This document shows positions 43,761 to 53,008 of a stretch of DNA of 60,126 bases, piece after piece. The stretch is from NCBI GenBank assembly GCA_965602655.1, contig CBFCZE010000001.1, forward strand, positions 1 through 60,126, in the 5' to 3' direction. The position numbers and the translations under genes are program-made. This stretch comes from JAAERC01 sp965602655. GTDB taxonomy: Bacteria > Zixibacteria > MSB-5A5 > GN15 > PGXB01. Every line of letters begins with the position of its first letter. Position 1 is the first letter of the stretch. Below the pieces are notes generated by a model, which was not told where the DNA came from, did not search any database, and was given only the letters and a program-made list of their open reading frames with translations.

Positions 43761-44768
43761 ATGAAAAAAGAACGGCTCGTTTATCTTGGTATTTTAATTC
43801 TGGTGTTAATATTATACTTTGTTATCACGGAACCGATTACATTTTCGCCAACCGTATCATTTATTATTATTGGTCTGATACTACTGGCTATTGTTGTTAT
43901 ATTCGTTCGGACCATTCAGGGTAATTTTGTTGGGAGACAAACGGTTTTTATATTTGTGGGAATCGCCGTGGTCTTGCCGTTTTTTATGACCGTAACCCAG
44001 AAGATAGAATTATCTCCGGAAGTAGAATCTCTTTATACCTCCCTTGAGGACTTACAACCGGGTTCCAAAGTGCTGATCTCTTTTGATTATGATCCGCCAT
44101 CAGCACCGGAACTTCAGCCGATGGCCGAGACATTTTTCTATTATTGCTTTAAAAATGATTTAAAAGTTTTAATTATGGGGCTTTGGCCGCAGGGACCGCA
44201 GCAGGCTGATCTGGCAATTCAAAAGGCACTGATGAATGCAGATATTTTCTCCAAAAATATTCAATATGGGGTTGATTATATTAATCTCGGTTTTCAGGCC
44301 GGCAATGAATTTGTTATTCAAAGAATGGGCGGCAACTTTAAGAGTATGTTCCCGACCGATTTTTATGGAACACCGTATGATTCGCTGCCTTTGGCCAACG
44401 GGATTACGAATTTTTCAAATATCGATTTTTCGATGAATCTATCAGCCGGTTATCCGGGAACAATCGAATGGGTCCAGGTAGCAGTTGACAGGTATGGAGT
44501 TAATCTGGGCGCGGGGAACACTGCTGTTCAGGCTCCGCAGGTTTATCCATATCTGAATTCAGGACAACTAAAAGGTTTGCTTGGTGGATTAAACGGTGCC
44601 GCTGAATTTGAAAAGGTTGTCGGAGTTATAGGCAAAGGTACAAAATTTATGGTGTCGCAGTCGGCGGCGCATGTAATTGTAATTGCGTTTATTATTATTG
44701 GTAATGCCGCTTTTTTCCTGGGCGAACGGCGCCGTAAGGAAAAAGAAGCGAAGGAAGCCGATGCTTAA
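43761..44768 (+). CDS. Cassette protein C1: extracytoplasmic domain between membrane helices
   Basis: 335 residues from ATG 43761 (GGGGGAG upstream; the TTG at 43755 is just an in-frame neighbour). Three helices at the N-terminus (about 5-23, 30-50, 62-80), an extracytoplasmic domain (90-300), and a C-terminal helix (about 300-318) with a charged tail. The domain contains SKVLISFDYDPPSAPELQPM, VLIMGLWPQG, GVDYINLGFQAGNE, FPTDFYGTPYD and YPYLNSGQLKGLLGG, with GAAEFE. All these recur in C2 and C3. The alternating strand-helix pattern suggests a Rossmann-like fold. Function unknown; no active-site motif was recognised. Confidence 0.85.
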   Translation: MKKERLVYLGILILVLILYFVITEPITFSPTVSFIIIGLILLAIVVIFVRTIQGNFVGRQTVFIFVGIAVVLPFFMTVTQKIELSPEVESLYTSLEDLQPGSKVLISFDYDPPSAPELQPMAETFFYYCFKNDLKVLIMGLWPQGPQQADLAIQKALMNADIFSKNIQYGVDYINLGFQAGNEFVIQRMGGNFKSMFPTDFYGTPYDSLPLANGITNFSNIDFSMNLSAGYPGTIEWVQVAVDRYGVNLGAGNTAVQAPQVYPYLNSGQLKGLLGGLNGAAEFEKVVGVIGKGTKFMVSQSAAHVIVIAFIIIGNAAFFLGERRRKEKEAKEADA

Positions 44769-44789
44769 GAAACGTGGAGAGATTTCCTG

Positions 44790-45434
44790 ATGGAAGTAGT
44801 TGGAATCTGGTTAGGTGCCTTTTTGACACTGGGCATAATCTCGTTTTTATACGGTGATAACCCATGGTACAAATTATGCGAGGCAATTTTTGTCGGTTCC
44901 TCGGCCGGATACTGGTTTATAACGCTTTTTTGGGATAATATATACGGCAAGTTTTATATCGGCGTTACCCAGGATGGGAATTACATGCTACTTGTCGGCG
45001 GCGTGCTTGGATTCCTGATGCTGATGCGTCTTTTTTCCAAGATCGGCTGGATATCCCGCTGGCCGCTATCATTTGTGGTTGGGGCTATCGCCGGATTTTA
45101 CCTGATAAACTATTTTTCATCGAATGTGATGTTTCAGATTAATGCTACTATCATGCCATTATTTGGCGCCAGTTATGGTGATCCTATTTTCACGGCATCT
45201 TTTGGGAATGTTATTAACAATATTCTTATTGCCGGCGGAACATTTACCGGTCTGGTCTATTTCTTCTTCTCCAAGGAGCATAAAGGTGCTTTTGGAGGGG
45301 CCGCCAAAATCGGTATCTGGGTTATTATGGTAACCTTTGGCGCCTCGTTCGGATACACCGTGATGAGCCGTATGTCTTTGTTAATCGGCCGTATGGATTT
45401 CATCTTTGGCGATTGGCTGGGGCTGATTAAGTAA
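44790..45434 (+). CDS. Cassette protein D1: integral membrane protein
   Basis: 214 residues, about six helices. Conserved starts and ends are GAFLTLGIISFLYGDNPWYKL, a central RLFSKIGWISRWPLSF, and YFFFSKEHKGAFGGAAKIG followed by ASFGYTVMSRMSLLIGR. Closely related sequences are D2 and D3. The SKEHKG loop is charged and likely cytoplasmic. No recognised transporter or enzyme motif. GGAGAG precedes the ATG. Confidence 0.87.
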   Translation: MEVVGIWLGAFLTLGIISFLYGDNPWYKLCEAIFVGSSAGYWFITLFWDNIYGKFYIGVTQDGNYMLLVGGVLGFLMLMRLFSKIGWISRWPLSFVVGAIAGFYLINYFSSNVMFQINATIMPLFGASYGDPIFTASFGNVINNILIAGGTFTGLVYFFFSKEHKGAFGGAAKIGIWVIMVTFGASFGYTVMSRMSLLIGRMDFIFGDWLGLIK

Positions 45435-45436
45435 CA

Positions 45437-46672
45437 ATGCCTGGTAATTTGAAACCACTTCGTTTTACAGATATTTTTGGAATTTCCTTTTTTATATTAT
45501 TTTTTTTCGTTTCGATTGCAGCCGGCCAGGAAACCGAAAAATTTCCTGTCGATTCGATTGATATTTATATCACTGACGCGGCAACAAATGTTGTTGCAGT
45601 CGATCATGTTTATGACCGTGGTGATGCTGTTGATCTCTTTTGGACATTATCAATCGACAACGATAAAATCAGCGAATATCAGATTTTGAGGATGGATGAA
45701 GGTGGATCAGAATATAATCAGGTCGGTATGGCTTTGCCCGGAGATAATTCATTTGTTGATAAGAGCGTGGAAAGCGGTCAGAGTTATGTTTATAAGATTG
45801 CCGGCGTTTATGACGGCGGCATGGTTGAATCCGAGCCGTCCGAAATAGTAATACCCGACACCGAGCTTGTTAACTGGAATCTTTTGAATCTGTTTATAAT
45901 TGGATTTCTGATAGCCGGTGCGGTTATTTACTTTATTGCGCACGTCAAGGCGGGTAAAAAGCTGTTTATCCGAAAAATCGCCGGTCTGGAAGCGGTTGAT
46001 GAGGCCATCGGCCGGGCCACCGAGATGGGCCGACCGATTCTGTTTATACCCGGAATCAATGATATGGACGATGTTCAGACAATAGCGGGTATTACGCTGT
46101 TGGGACGGGTCGCCAAAGTGGTTGCCGATTATGATATAAAAATTAATATGCCGGTTGCCCGTTCGCTGGTAATGACAACCGCGCGCGAGACAATTAGGGA
46201 AGCCTATATTGGTGCCGGCCATCCCGATGCCTATAATGACGATATGGTCCGTTATATCACCGATGAGCAGTTTGGTTATGTCGCTGCCGTTGATGGTATT
46301 ATGGTTCGTGAAAAACCGGCCACCTGTTTTTATCTGGGTGCCTTTTTTGCCGAATCGCTGATCCTGGCTGAAACCGGTAATTCTATTGGAGCGATTCAGA
46401 TTGCCGGAACAGCAATGCCAACGCAATTGCCATTTTTTGTGGCCGCCTGCGACTATACCTTAATCGGCGAAGAACTTTTTGCGGCCTCGGCCTATCTGTC
46501 CGGTGAGCCAAAACAGCTCGGCTCGCTTAAGGGGCAGGATGTTGGGAAATTAATCGCTATGGTCGCTTTATTAATTGGAGTCTTAAGTATCACTATATCT
46601 GAGGCCTGGGGCGTTGACTTTTTTGTCTGGCTGACAGAAAAGATGCAGGCGATGTTTACAATTCAGAATTGA
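45437..46672 (+). CDS. Cassette protein A2
   Basis: 411 residues, two bases after D1. Same plan as A1: signal peptide (about 12-33), FN3-like extracytoplasmic part (45-140), helix (about 152-172), conserved core with IRKIAGLEAVDEAIGRATEM and CDYTLIGEELFAASAYLS, C-terminal helix near 378-395. It is closer to A1 than to A3 over the core (for example GQDVGKL, and AESLILAETGNSIGAIQIAG against AESLIMAETGNSVGAIQIAG). The FN3 part is strongly diverged from A1, so the copies are not recent. Confidence 0.88.
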   Translation: MPGNLKPLRFTDIFGISFFILFFFVSIAAGQETEKFPVDSIDIYITDAATNVVAVDHVYDRGDAVDLFWTLSIDNDKISEYQILRMDEGGSEYNQVGMALPGDNSFVDKSVESGQSYVYKIAGVYDGGMVESEPSEIVIPDTELVNWNLLNLFIIGFLIAGAVIYFIAHVKAGKKLFIRKIAGLEAVDEAIGRATEMGRPILFIPGINDMDDVQTIAGITLLGRVAKVVADYDIKINMPVARSLVMTTARETIREAYIGAGHPDAYNDDMVRYITDEQFGYVAAVDGIMVREKPATCFYLGAFFAESLILAETGNSIGAIQIAGTAMPTQLPFFVAACDYTLIGEELFAASAYLSGEPKQLGSLKGQDVGKLIAMVALLIGVLSITISEAWGVDFFVWLTEKMQAMFTIQN

Positions 46673-46690
46673 TGGAGGTAAGATAAGGGT

Positions 46691-47368
46691 TTGAAAAGAC
46701 AGGTTCCGGTTGTCATTACTTTTATCGTCGGTACTGTACTGATACTGTCGGTCTTTTTCCCGCCGGTGGAACGGATGGGCGAGGACTTTTCAATATTCTT
46801 TGATATTATCGCCGTCTTTGCCTTTTTCCTGGGCGGCGGAAACCTCCTTAGAATCCATACCTCCAAGATTTATAAAAAACGCAAGGACTGGGGATTTTCG
46901 GTTGTCACTATCTGCGGTTTTGGAATAATGATGATGGCCGGGCTTTTCAAACTCTGGAATCCGGGCGGAATCGCCGCCGATGTGGCCGCTACCGGTTCAC
47001 TGTTCCAGTTAATGTACGACTGGATATTTAATCCGCTCGGTGCCTCGATGTATTCACTTCTGGCGTTTTATGTCGCCTCGGCTTCATACCGGGCTTTCCG
47101 AGCAAAAAATATAGATGCCACTATTCTTCTTGTGGCGGCTTTTATAATTTTACTGGGACGGACGCCGCTCGGTATGTATGCCACCGGTTGGATTCCGGAA
47201 TCATTTTCGATAATGCAGATTCCGAATCTTGCTATCTGGATTATGGTCTCACCCAATCTGGCCGGGCAAAGGGCGATTATGATTGGTATCGCGCTCGGCG
47301 TGGTTTCGATGTCACTAAGATTAATTCTCGGCGTCGAAAGGACATATCTGGGGGTGGACAATGAGTAG
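46691..47368 (+). CDS. Cassette protein B2
   Basis: 225 residues from TTG 46691, required because the aligned start of B1 and B3 (MRREIPM, MKRQLPL) corresponds to MKRQVPV here. GGAGGT lies 12 bases upstream, slightly far. It has six predicted helices with YSLLAFYVASASYRAFRAKN, ATILLVAAFIILLGRTPLG and RAIMIGIALGVVSMSLRLILG, parallel to B1. Its stop overlaps the C2 start by 8 nt. Confidence 0.88.
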   Translation: MKRQVPVVITFIVGTVLILSVFFPPVERMGEDFSIFFDIIAVFAFFLGGGNLLRIHTSKIYKKRKDWGFSVVTICGFGIMMMAGLFKLWNPGGIAADVAATGSLFQLMYDWIFNPLGASMYSLLAFYVASASYRAFRAKNIDATILLVAAFIILLGRTPLGMYATGWIPESFSIMQIPNLAIWIMVSPNLAGQRAIMIGIALGVVSMSLRLILGVERTYLGVDNE

Positions 47369-48278
47369 TATCGGCATTATTGTCTCGGCAGTGGTAATTG
47401 TTGTCGGTCTTCTCTGGCTCGCTGTCCGATCGCTTACCGGTCACGAGGTGGAACGGCGCGTTATCTTTCTGTTTATCGGATTATCTGTCTCATTACCGCT
47501 TTTGTTTAATCTTACGTTTTCCGAAAAAGCGACCCCGATCGTTAAGGGTATCTATGACAAAATAGACAACCTTCCCTCCGGATCAAGAATTCTTATTTCG
47601 TTTGACTATGGTCCCTCGATGGCGCCCGAAGTTGAGCCGATGTCCAATGCTTTTATAAGACATTCTTTAGCCAAAGATCATAAAGTTATTATTATGGGTT
47701 TATGGGCGACCGGTCAGTCACTTGGAGCATCGGCGGTGGAGAATATAGTAAAAGCAGAATTCCCCGATAAAGTCGATGGAGTCGATTACATTAATATCGG
47801 CTACAAAGCCGGTAATCAGGGCGTTCTCAATGTAATTATTACCGATTTTAGAAAAATGTATGCCACCGATGTTAACGGTGTCGATCTCGATTCTGTCCAG
47901 ATTTTTGAAGGTATCAGATCTTTAAAAGATATGGCTCTGATGATTTCGGTTGGCGGCGGATTTCCGGGAATAAAAGAATGGGTTCTTTTTGCGGCCGACC
48001 CGGGGAATATTCCACTGGCCGGGGGAAGCGCCGCGGTGGCGACGCCAACCATGTATCCATACTATCCCAAACAGCTGATTGGACTTTTGGGCGGTATCAA
48101 AGGTGCGGCCGAGTATGAATCCGAAATGAAAAAGAATTATCCTCGATTTGCCGACATGCCGACTCCGGGTGTTAATATGATGGGCCCGCAAACCCTGGCG
48201 CATATGGTTGTTATGGCTTTTATAATTATTGGCAACCTGTCATTTTTCTTCGCGAAAAAGAGGAAATCCGATGGATAG
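47361..48278 (+). CDS. Cassette protein C2
   Basis: 305 residues. Two N-terminal helices (about 4-22 and 36-53), one fewer than C1, then the extracytoplasmic domain with SRILISFDYGPSMAPEVEPM, VIIMGLWATGQ, GVDYINIGYKAGNQG, MYATDVNG and YPKQLIGLLGGIKGAAEYE, and a C-terminal helix (near 276-293). ATG start overlaps the end of B2; the stop overlaps D2 by 8 nt, so the block is tightly coupled. Confidence 0.87.
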   Translation: MSSIGIIVSAVVIVVGLLWLAVRSLTGHEVERRVIFLFIGLSVSLPLLFNLTFSEKATPIVKGIYDKIDNLPSGSRILISFDYGPSMAPEVEPMSNAFIRHSLAKDHKVIIMGLWATGQSLGASAVENIVKAEFPDKVDGVDYINIGYKAGNQGVLNVIITDFRKMYATDVNGVDLDSVQIFEGIRSLKDMALMISVGGGFPGIKEWVLFAADPGNIPLAGGSAAVATPTMYPYYPKQLIGLLGGIKGAAEYESEMKKNYPRFADMPTPGVNMMGPQTLAHMVVMAFIIIGNLSFFFAKKRKSDG

Positions 48279-49095
48279 CTCGCGAAGAATATCAATGATC
48301 GTATTGGCGGCTGTAATTATTTTGTTTGCTGTCAGCTGGATTGTCAAAACGATGGCTCTTCAGGCTACTGGAGCCGAGGGATTAATGTCGGTCCGCGATG
48401 CCTTTTTTGTTACTTTTGCAGCCTTTTTAACACTGGCTATATTTTCATTCCTATACAAAGATAATCCATATTATAAATTTGCAGAACATCTGTTTGTTGG
48501 CGTCTCGGCCGCCTACTGGATGAGCGTCGGTTTTTGGTCAACCTTTGTCGGTAATTTTATACCGAAAGTCTCGACTACACTCTCAAACTTTTTTGAGGTT
48601 CCGCCCAAAGATTTTGAAATTCATTATTTTGTACCGCTTATACTTGGATTGATGCTTTTAATGCGGTTGTCGCCGAAAGGCGGATGGTTATCGCGTTGGT
48701 CATTGGCTTTTATTGTCGGAACAACAGCAGGCTTAAATCTGATTAGATATTTGCGTACTGATTTTATCACGCAGGTGAGTAATACATTTGTGCCGTTATT
48801 GGTAGATTGGAAAGGAATCGGACCATTTTTCTCAGATTTTTCGCTGAGCGCCTCGGGTCAGTTTGTTATGACCATGGCTAATTGGGTGATTTTTATCGGG
48901 GTCTTCAGCGGTTTGATATATTTCTTTTTCTCCAAGGAACATAAAGGATTTTTCGGTCATGCCTCACGGGTCGGCATCTGGGTGCTGATGATTACCTTTG
49001 GCGCCTCTTTTGGATATACCGTGATGGGCCGCGTCTCATTGCTGGTGGGACGGCTGACATTTCTATTCAGAGATTGGCTGGGATTGATAAGTTAA
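48271..49095 (+). CDS. Cassette protein D2
   Basis: 274 residues from ATG 48271 (GAGGAAA upstream; the TTG at 48229 is an unlikely earlier start lying inside C2). Compared with D1 it has an extra N-terminal helix (about 8-25) and a longer second loop. Core motifs AAFLTLAIFSFLYKDNPYYKF, YFFFSKEHKGFFGHASRVG and GASFGYTVMGRVSLLVGR match D1 and D3. Confidence 0.87.
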   Translation: MDSSRRISMIVLAAVIILFAVSWIVKTMALQATGAEGLMSVRDAFFVTFAAFLTLAIFSFLYKDNPYYKFAEHLFVGVSAAYWMSVGFWSTFVGNFIPKVSTTLSNFFEVPPKDFEIHYFVPLILGLMLLMRLSPKGGWLSRWSLAFIVGTTAGLNLIRYLRTDFITQVSNTFVPLLVDWKGIGPFFSDFSLSASGQFVMTMANWVIFIGVFSGLIYFFFSKEHKGFFGHASRVGIWVLMITFGASFGYTVMGRVSLLVGRLTFLFRDWLGLIS

Positions 49096-49130
49096 TTCAA
49101 ATTAAATTTAAATATATATACGAGGTGCCT

Positions 49131-50396
49131 ATGAAGCTAAAACTTCTATTTCTAAGTTGCCTGCTGTTTATATTTGTGTATCCCACCGCCTTCACTCAGG
49201 GTGAAGCGGTAGTTGAGGATTCACTGGAAACAACGGCAGAAATGATCGCGCCGGCACCGATATCGAACCTGAATGCCCTTGATATGGATAACGATCACGG
49301 GCATGCCATTAAGTTGCACTGGGAGATATCGGTTGATGACGGCGGCGGGAAGAATAATGTATTTGGATATACCATCTTTCGTTCCGAATCACCCGATGGA
49401 CCATTTGAAGAGTATGGTATACTTCCTCTTGGCGAATCAAGTTATAACGACGTTGGTTCGAAGGAAAAAGATTCACCCTCCTATATGGCCGATCATACCG
49501 ATTATTATTACAAAGTAAGAACAAAAACTTTGGATAGTCTGGTCTTTACCGATTCCGAAATCTTTGGACCGGTGCAGTGTTATGGCCAATGGTTCAATAC
49601 CGCGCGTATTCCGGTTCTGGTTTTTGTGATTGGATTTTTGCTGGTTACCATGCTGTTCATAAAAAAGGCTCGCGGCGGCGCCGAGCTGTTTGTTAGACGT
49701 TTGGCCGGTATTGAGGCGGTTGATGAGGCAATCGGCCGTGCCACCGAGATGGGTAAACCGATTCTGTATGTTATGGGTCTCGGGGTGGCGTCGGAGATTG
49801 CCACTATTGCCTCATTTACGATTTTGGGGCGTGTTGCCAAAAAAGTGGCCGAGTATCAAACCGGTTTGATTGTACCATGCTACGACCCGATTGTGATGAC
49901 CATCGCACAGGAAACGGTTAAGGCCAGTTATATGGATGCCGGTCGTCCCGATACCTACTCCGACGACATGGTTTATTTTGTAACACAATCGCAGTTTGCC
50001 TATGTCGCCGCGGTGAATGGTACGATGCTTCGAGAACTTCCCGCCACTAATATTTATATGGGTAAGTTTTTCGCCGAATCATTGATTCTGGCCGAAACCG
50101 GGGCCCTGGCCGGATCGATTCAGATTGCCGGCACCGATGAAATCGCACAGATTCCGTTTTTTGTGGTTGCCTGCGACTATACCCTTATCGGCGAGGAACT
50201 GTATGCCGCTTCGGCCTATCTTGGCCGCGAGCCGATTTTATTAGGTTCGCTGAAGGCTCAGGATTATGCCAAAGCCGGTGTTATTATATGTGCCCTATTA
50301 GGTTTTATTACCATCAACTTTGGTTGGGATAGTCTGGCTCAATGGTTCCAGGTTCCCAATTCATTCTTTGCTAACCTTTTTGGCGGACCTAATTAA
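49131..50396 (+). CDS. Cassette protein A3
   Basis: 421 residues from ATG 49131, which has GAGGTG upstream; the earlier start at 49074 lies inside D2. Signal peptide (about 1-22, FTQGE), FN3 domain (about 40-145), helix (about 165-183), core with VRRLAGIEAVDEAIGRATEM and FFVVACDYTLIGEELYAASA, C-terminal helix. It is the most diverged A copy in the middle (LGVASEIATIASFTILGRV replaces the GINDMD segment), suggesting a specialised subunit. Confidence 0.88.
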   Translation: MKLKLLFLSCLLFIFVYPTAFTQGEAVVEDSLETTAEMIAPAPISNLNALDMDNDHGHAIKLHWEISVDDGGGKNNVFGYTIFRSESPDGPFEEYGILPLGESSYNDVGSKEKDSPSYMADHTDYYYKVRTKTLDSLVFTDSEIFGPVQCYGQWFNTARIPVLVFVIGFLLVTMLFIKKARGGAELFVRRLAGIEAVDEAIGRATEMGKPILYVMGLGVASEIATIASFTILGRVAKKVAEYQTGLIVPCYDPIVMTIAQETVKASYMDAGRPDTYSDDMVYFVTQSQFAYVAAVNGTMLRELPATNIYMGKFFAESLILAETGALAGSIQIAGTDEIAQIPFFVVACDYTLIGEELYAASAYLGREPILLGSLKAQDYAKAGVIICALLGFITINFGWDSLAQWFQVPNSFFANLFGGPN

Positions 50397-50410
50397 GGAG
50401 GGAGGGAATA

Positions 50411-51055
50411 ATGAAAAGACAATTACCGCTTACTCTGGTGTTTATATTCGGTATCTTCATGATATTCCAGTACTTTGTCCCTCATGAAATATCCGAAACA
50501 ATTTTTGAGTTTCTACTTGATTGGATCTATATTATCGGCATCTTTGCGCTGGCTCTTGGAATTTGGTCATTGATAAGGGTCTCCTGGGATAAAATCCAGA
50601 AAAGAAAAGAAAACTGGCCGTATGCCGTCGTAACCCTTTTTGGTCTGGTGGCAATGATATTTTTCGGCTTTGATTATGGCCGACATTTCTTTTCAGCCGA
50701 AGGGTTGGATAATTACATGTGGCTCAATTTCTTTAATTATATAATGATACCGATTCAGGCAACGATGTTCTCACTTTTGGCTTTCTTTATTGCCTCGGCC
50801 GCTTACCGTGCCTTCCGGGCCAGATCACTTCTGGCCACTTTGTTGTTGGTTGCGGCCTTGATTGTGATGCTGCGTTTCAATCCATATTTAGGTCCCTTTA
50901 TTGCCGAGTATATGGAAAAAACCGCTTCATGGCTTCTCAATGTTCCTAATCTGGCGGCCAAAAGAGGTATTATCATCGGTGTCGGTCTGGGAATTGTGGC
51001 CACCGCCCTGAAAGTAATTCTGGGCATTGAACGTAATTACCTGGGCAAGGATTGA
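50411..51055 (+). CDS. Cassette protein B3
   Basis: 214 residues, GGAGGGA before the ATG. Six helices as in B1 and B2, with FSLLAFFIASAAYRAFRARS, ATLLLVAALIVMLRFNP and RGIIIGVGLGIVATALKVIL, ending GIERNYLGKD. The last eight residues resemble the ends of B1 and B2 (GIERAHLGGD, GVERTYLGVD). No functional motif was recognised. Confidence 0.88.
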   Translation: MKRQLPLTLVFIFGIFMIFQYFVPHEISETIFEFLLDWIYIIGIFALALGIWSLIRVSWDKIQKRKENWPYAVVTLFGLVAMIFFGFDYGRHFFSAEGLDNYMWLNFFNYIMIPIQATMFSLLAFFIASAAYRAFRARSLLATLLLVAALIVMLRFNPYLGPFIAEYMEKTASWLLNVPNLAAKRGIIIGVGLGIVATALKVILGIERNYLGKD

Positions 51056-51065
51056 GGAGGAAACT

Positions 51066-51932
51066 ATGAATATATTTGATCGAATTATGTCATTGGATCG
51101 CCGCTGGGTCTTCCTCCTTCTGGCAATAGTATGCGTTATTACTTACGCTATCCCTTTCCAAATTAAGATTATTGTTACCGGCGAAGTAAGAAGCGTATAT
51201 AATTTTGTTGATACGCTCAAGGAAGGCGACATTATCTTTGTCGCTATTGATTATGATCCAAATTCATTAGCCGAAATGCATCCAATGACATACTCAATTG
51301 TTGAGCATGCATTTCGAAAGAAACTTAAGGTTATATTTACATCGCTTTCTCAGAACGGGCCGGGTATGGCTGATCAGGCTATAAGAGATATTGGCGATTC
51401 GGTGAGGATTGACAAAACGTATAACGGCGTGGCCTATGAGGGACGAGAAATAGTCAACGGTGTTGATTATGTTTTTCTTGGGTATAAACCATATCCGGCT
51501 CTGGTTATTGTCGGTATGGGGCAGAATTTCAGATTGCCTTTCCCGACCGACTACTATGGGACACCGCTTGATGAACACCCTTTGATGCAGGGTGTTCAAA
51601 ACTATGACCAGGTTAAATGCGTGATAGATATCTCCGGAACCAGTGGTGTCGATATGTGGATTACCTATGGTCAGGGAAGGTACAACTTCCCGCTGGCTCT
51701 CGGTTTAACTGGAGTTATGGCGGCCGATTATTATCCATATCTTAATTCCGGACAAGTTTTTGGAATTCTTGGTGGTCTATTGGGGGCGGCGCAATATGAA
51801 AAAATGGCAGATAATCCCGGCCGGGCGATGGACGGGATGCGAGTCCAGTTGTACGCACATATTGTTATCATCCTGTTTATTGTTCTTGGCAATGTCGGAT
51901 TCTTAGTATCCCGACGGAAAAAACGTCTTTAA
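51066..51932 (+). CDS. Cassette protein C3
   Basis: 288 residues from ATG 51066 with GGAGGAAA upstream; an earlier in-frame start at 51027 overlaps B3 and is unsupported. Only one N-terminal helix (about 15-32), against two in C2 and three in C1. The domain retains DIIFVAIDYDPNSLAEMHPM, VDYVFLGYKPY, FPTDYYGTPLDEHPLM and YPYLNSGQVFGILGG, with GAAQYE, and ends with a helix and a basic tail (RRKKRL). Confidence 0.87.
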   Translation: MNIFDRIMSLDRRWVFLLLAIVCVITYAIPFQIKIIVTGEVRSVYNFVDTLKEGDIIFVAIDYDPNSLAEMHPMTYSIVEHAFRKKLKVIFTSLSQNGPGMADQAIRDIGDSVRIDKTYNGVAYEGREIVNGVDYVFLGYKPYPALVIVGMGQNFRLPFPTDYYGTPLDEHPLMQGVQNYDQVKCVIDISGTSGVDMWITYGQGRYNFPLALGLTGVMAADYYPYLNSGQVFGILGGLLGAAQYEKMADNPGRAMDGMRVQLYAHIVIILFIVLGNVGFLVSRRKKRL

Positions 51933-51947
51933 GGAGGTGAGTTTATT

Positions 51948-52712
51948 ATGGAAATAATGTCGATGGGAACATTTTTATGGACCAGTCTGGGAGCCTTTTT
52001 AACCCTGGCGACGTTCTCGTTTCTCTACAAGGATAATCCGTTTTATAAACTCGCCGAGCATCTTGTTGTTGGCGTTTCGGCGGGTTATTTTGTAATTATT
52101 CTCTGGCATAACGGTCTTCAGCCAAATCTATTTAATCGCCTGGGAGAAGGCAACTTCTGGTATTTTATTCCAATGATATTAGGCATTATGATGTGGACCC
52201 GGTTTTCAAGAAAATGGTCATGGGTCAGTCGCTGGCCAATTGCCATATATCTCGGTATTGCCACCGGCCTGTCAATTCCGCTGGAAATGAGAAACCGCGT
52301 CAATATGCAGCTGTACTCGACCATGCGAGAGGTCAACTGGGAGAATTTCTTTGGAAATGGATTCCTGGATCCGACTTCCGGATACTCAGGTTTGATAATT
52401 TTTCTTGGTGTTCTGGCCACGCTGTTTTATTTCTTCTTCTCCAAGGAGCATACCGGAGTTTTCAAAGGTGTGGCGCAATTGGGAATCTGGATATTGATGG
52501 TCGGTTTTGGAACCTCTTTTGGTTATACTGTTATGGCTCGTATTTCACTGTTTATTCAGAGGATTCAGGTGCTTGGCGATTATACCAAACTTAGCTGGAG
52601 TGGTGTAAGTGGCACATTTTTAACCCTCTGGTTTATAACCTTTGGCATTTTCGTAGCGCTTGCGTTGTACGAACTTGTTAAATACATCGGAAACAGAAAA
52701 ACAGCCACATAA
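51948..52712 (+). CDS. Cassette protein D3
   Basis: 254 residues, AAGGAGGTG before the ATG. Core motifs GAFLTLATFSFLYKDNPFYKL, RWPIAIYLGIATGLSI, YFFFSKEHTGVFKGVAQLG and GTSFGYTVMARISLF match D1 and D2. It has an additional C-terminal helix (about 222-242) after the shared end and a basic tail. It is the last gene of the operon; a strong terminator follows 28 nt later. Confidence 0.87.
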   Translation: MEIMSMGTFLWTSLGAFLTLATFSFLYKDNPFYKLAEHLVVGVSAGYFVIILWHNGLQPNLFNRLGEGNFWYFIPMILGIMMWTRFSRKWSWVSRWPIAIYLGIATGLSIPLEMRNRVNMQLYSTMREVNWENFFGNGFLDPTSGYSGLIIFLGVLATLFYFFFSKEHTGVFKGVAQLGIWILMVGFGTSFGYTVMARISLFIQRIQVLGDYTKLSWSGVSGTFLTLWFITFGIFVALALYELVKYIGNRKTAT

Positions 52713-52740
52713 CCGGTTTTAAATATAACAAACACCTGCA

Positions 52741-52768
52741 AAGCCCCGTTTCAACGGGGCTTTTTTAA
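52741..52768 (+). terminator. Intrinsic terminator of the 12-gene operon
   Basis: AAGCCCCGTT / AACGGGGCTT, perfect 10-bp stem with a 2-nt spacer, then a run of T residues. It is one of the two strongest terminators in the window. Confidence 0.95.
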
Positions 52769-52895
52769 TGTCTGCATTATTTGATTATAACGTATTTAAA
52801 TACAGCAGATTACGAATTATCATATTTTATTATTTTGTAACTTCTTCAATCAGTTCACAGTACATAAGTTTTTTTTAAAAAATAGCGAATTTTTC

Positions 52896-52924
52896 TTGAC
52901 ATACAATTAATCTATTGCTATAAT
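52896..52924 (+). promoter_or_regulatory. Consensus sigma70 promoter
   Basis: TTGACA, 17 bases, TATAAT: perfect match to consensus in both boxes and the spacing. It starts transcription toward the Lys-rich gene at 53009, 85 nt downstream of the -10 box, and possibly on into ppdK. The strength suggests a highly expressed product. Confidence 0.88.
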
Positions 52925-53008
52925 CGTATGTATAATATATAATGTTAATAAGACGGATTGTTCAACCCGTTTGGCAATTAGCTTCAAAAATTCGAAAGCG
53001 AGGTGGGG

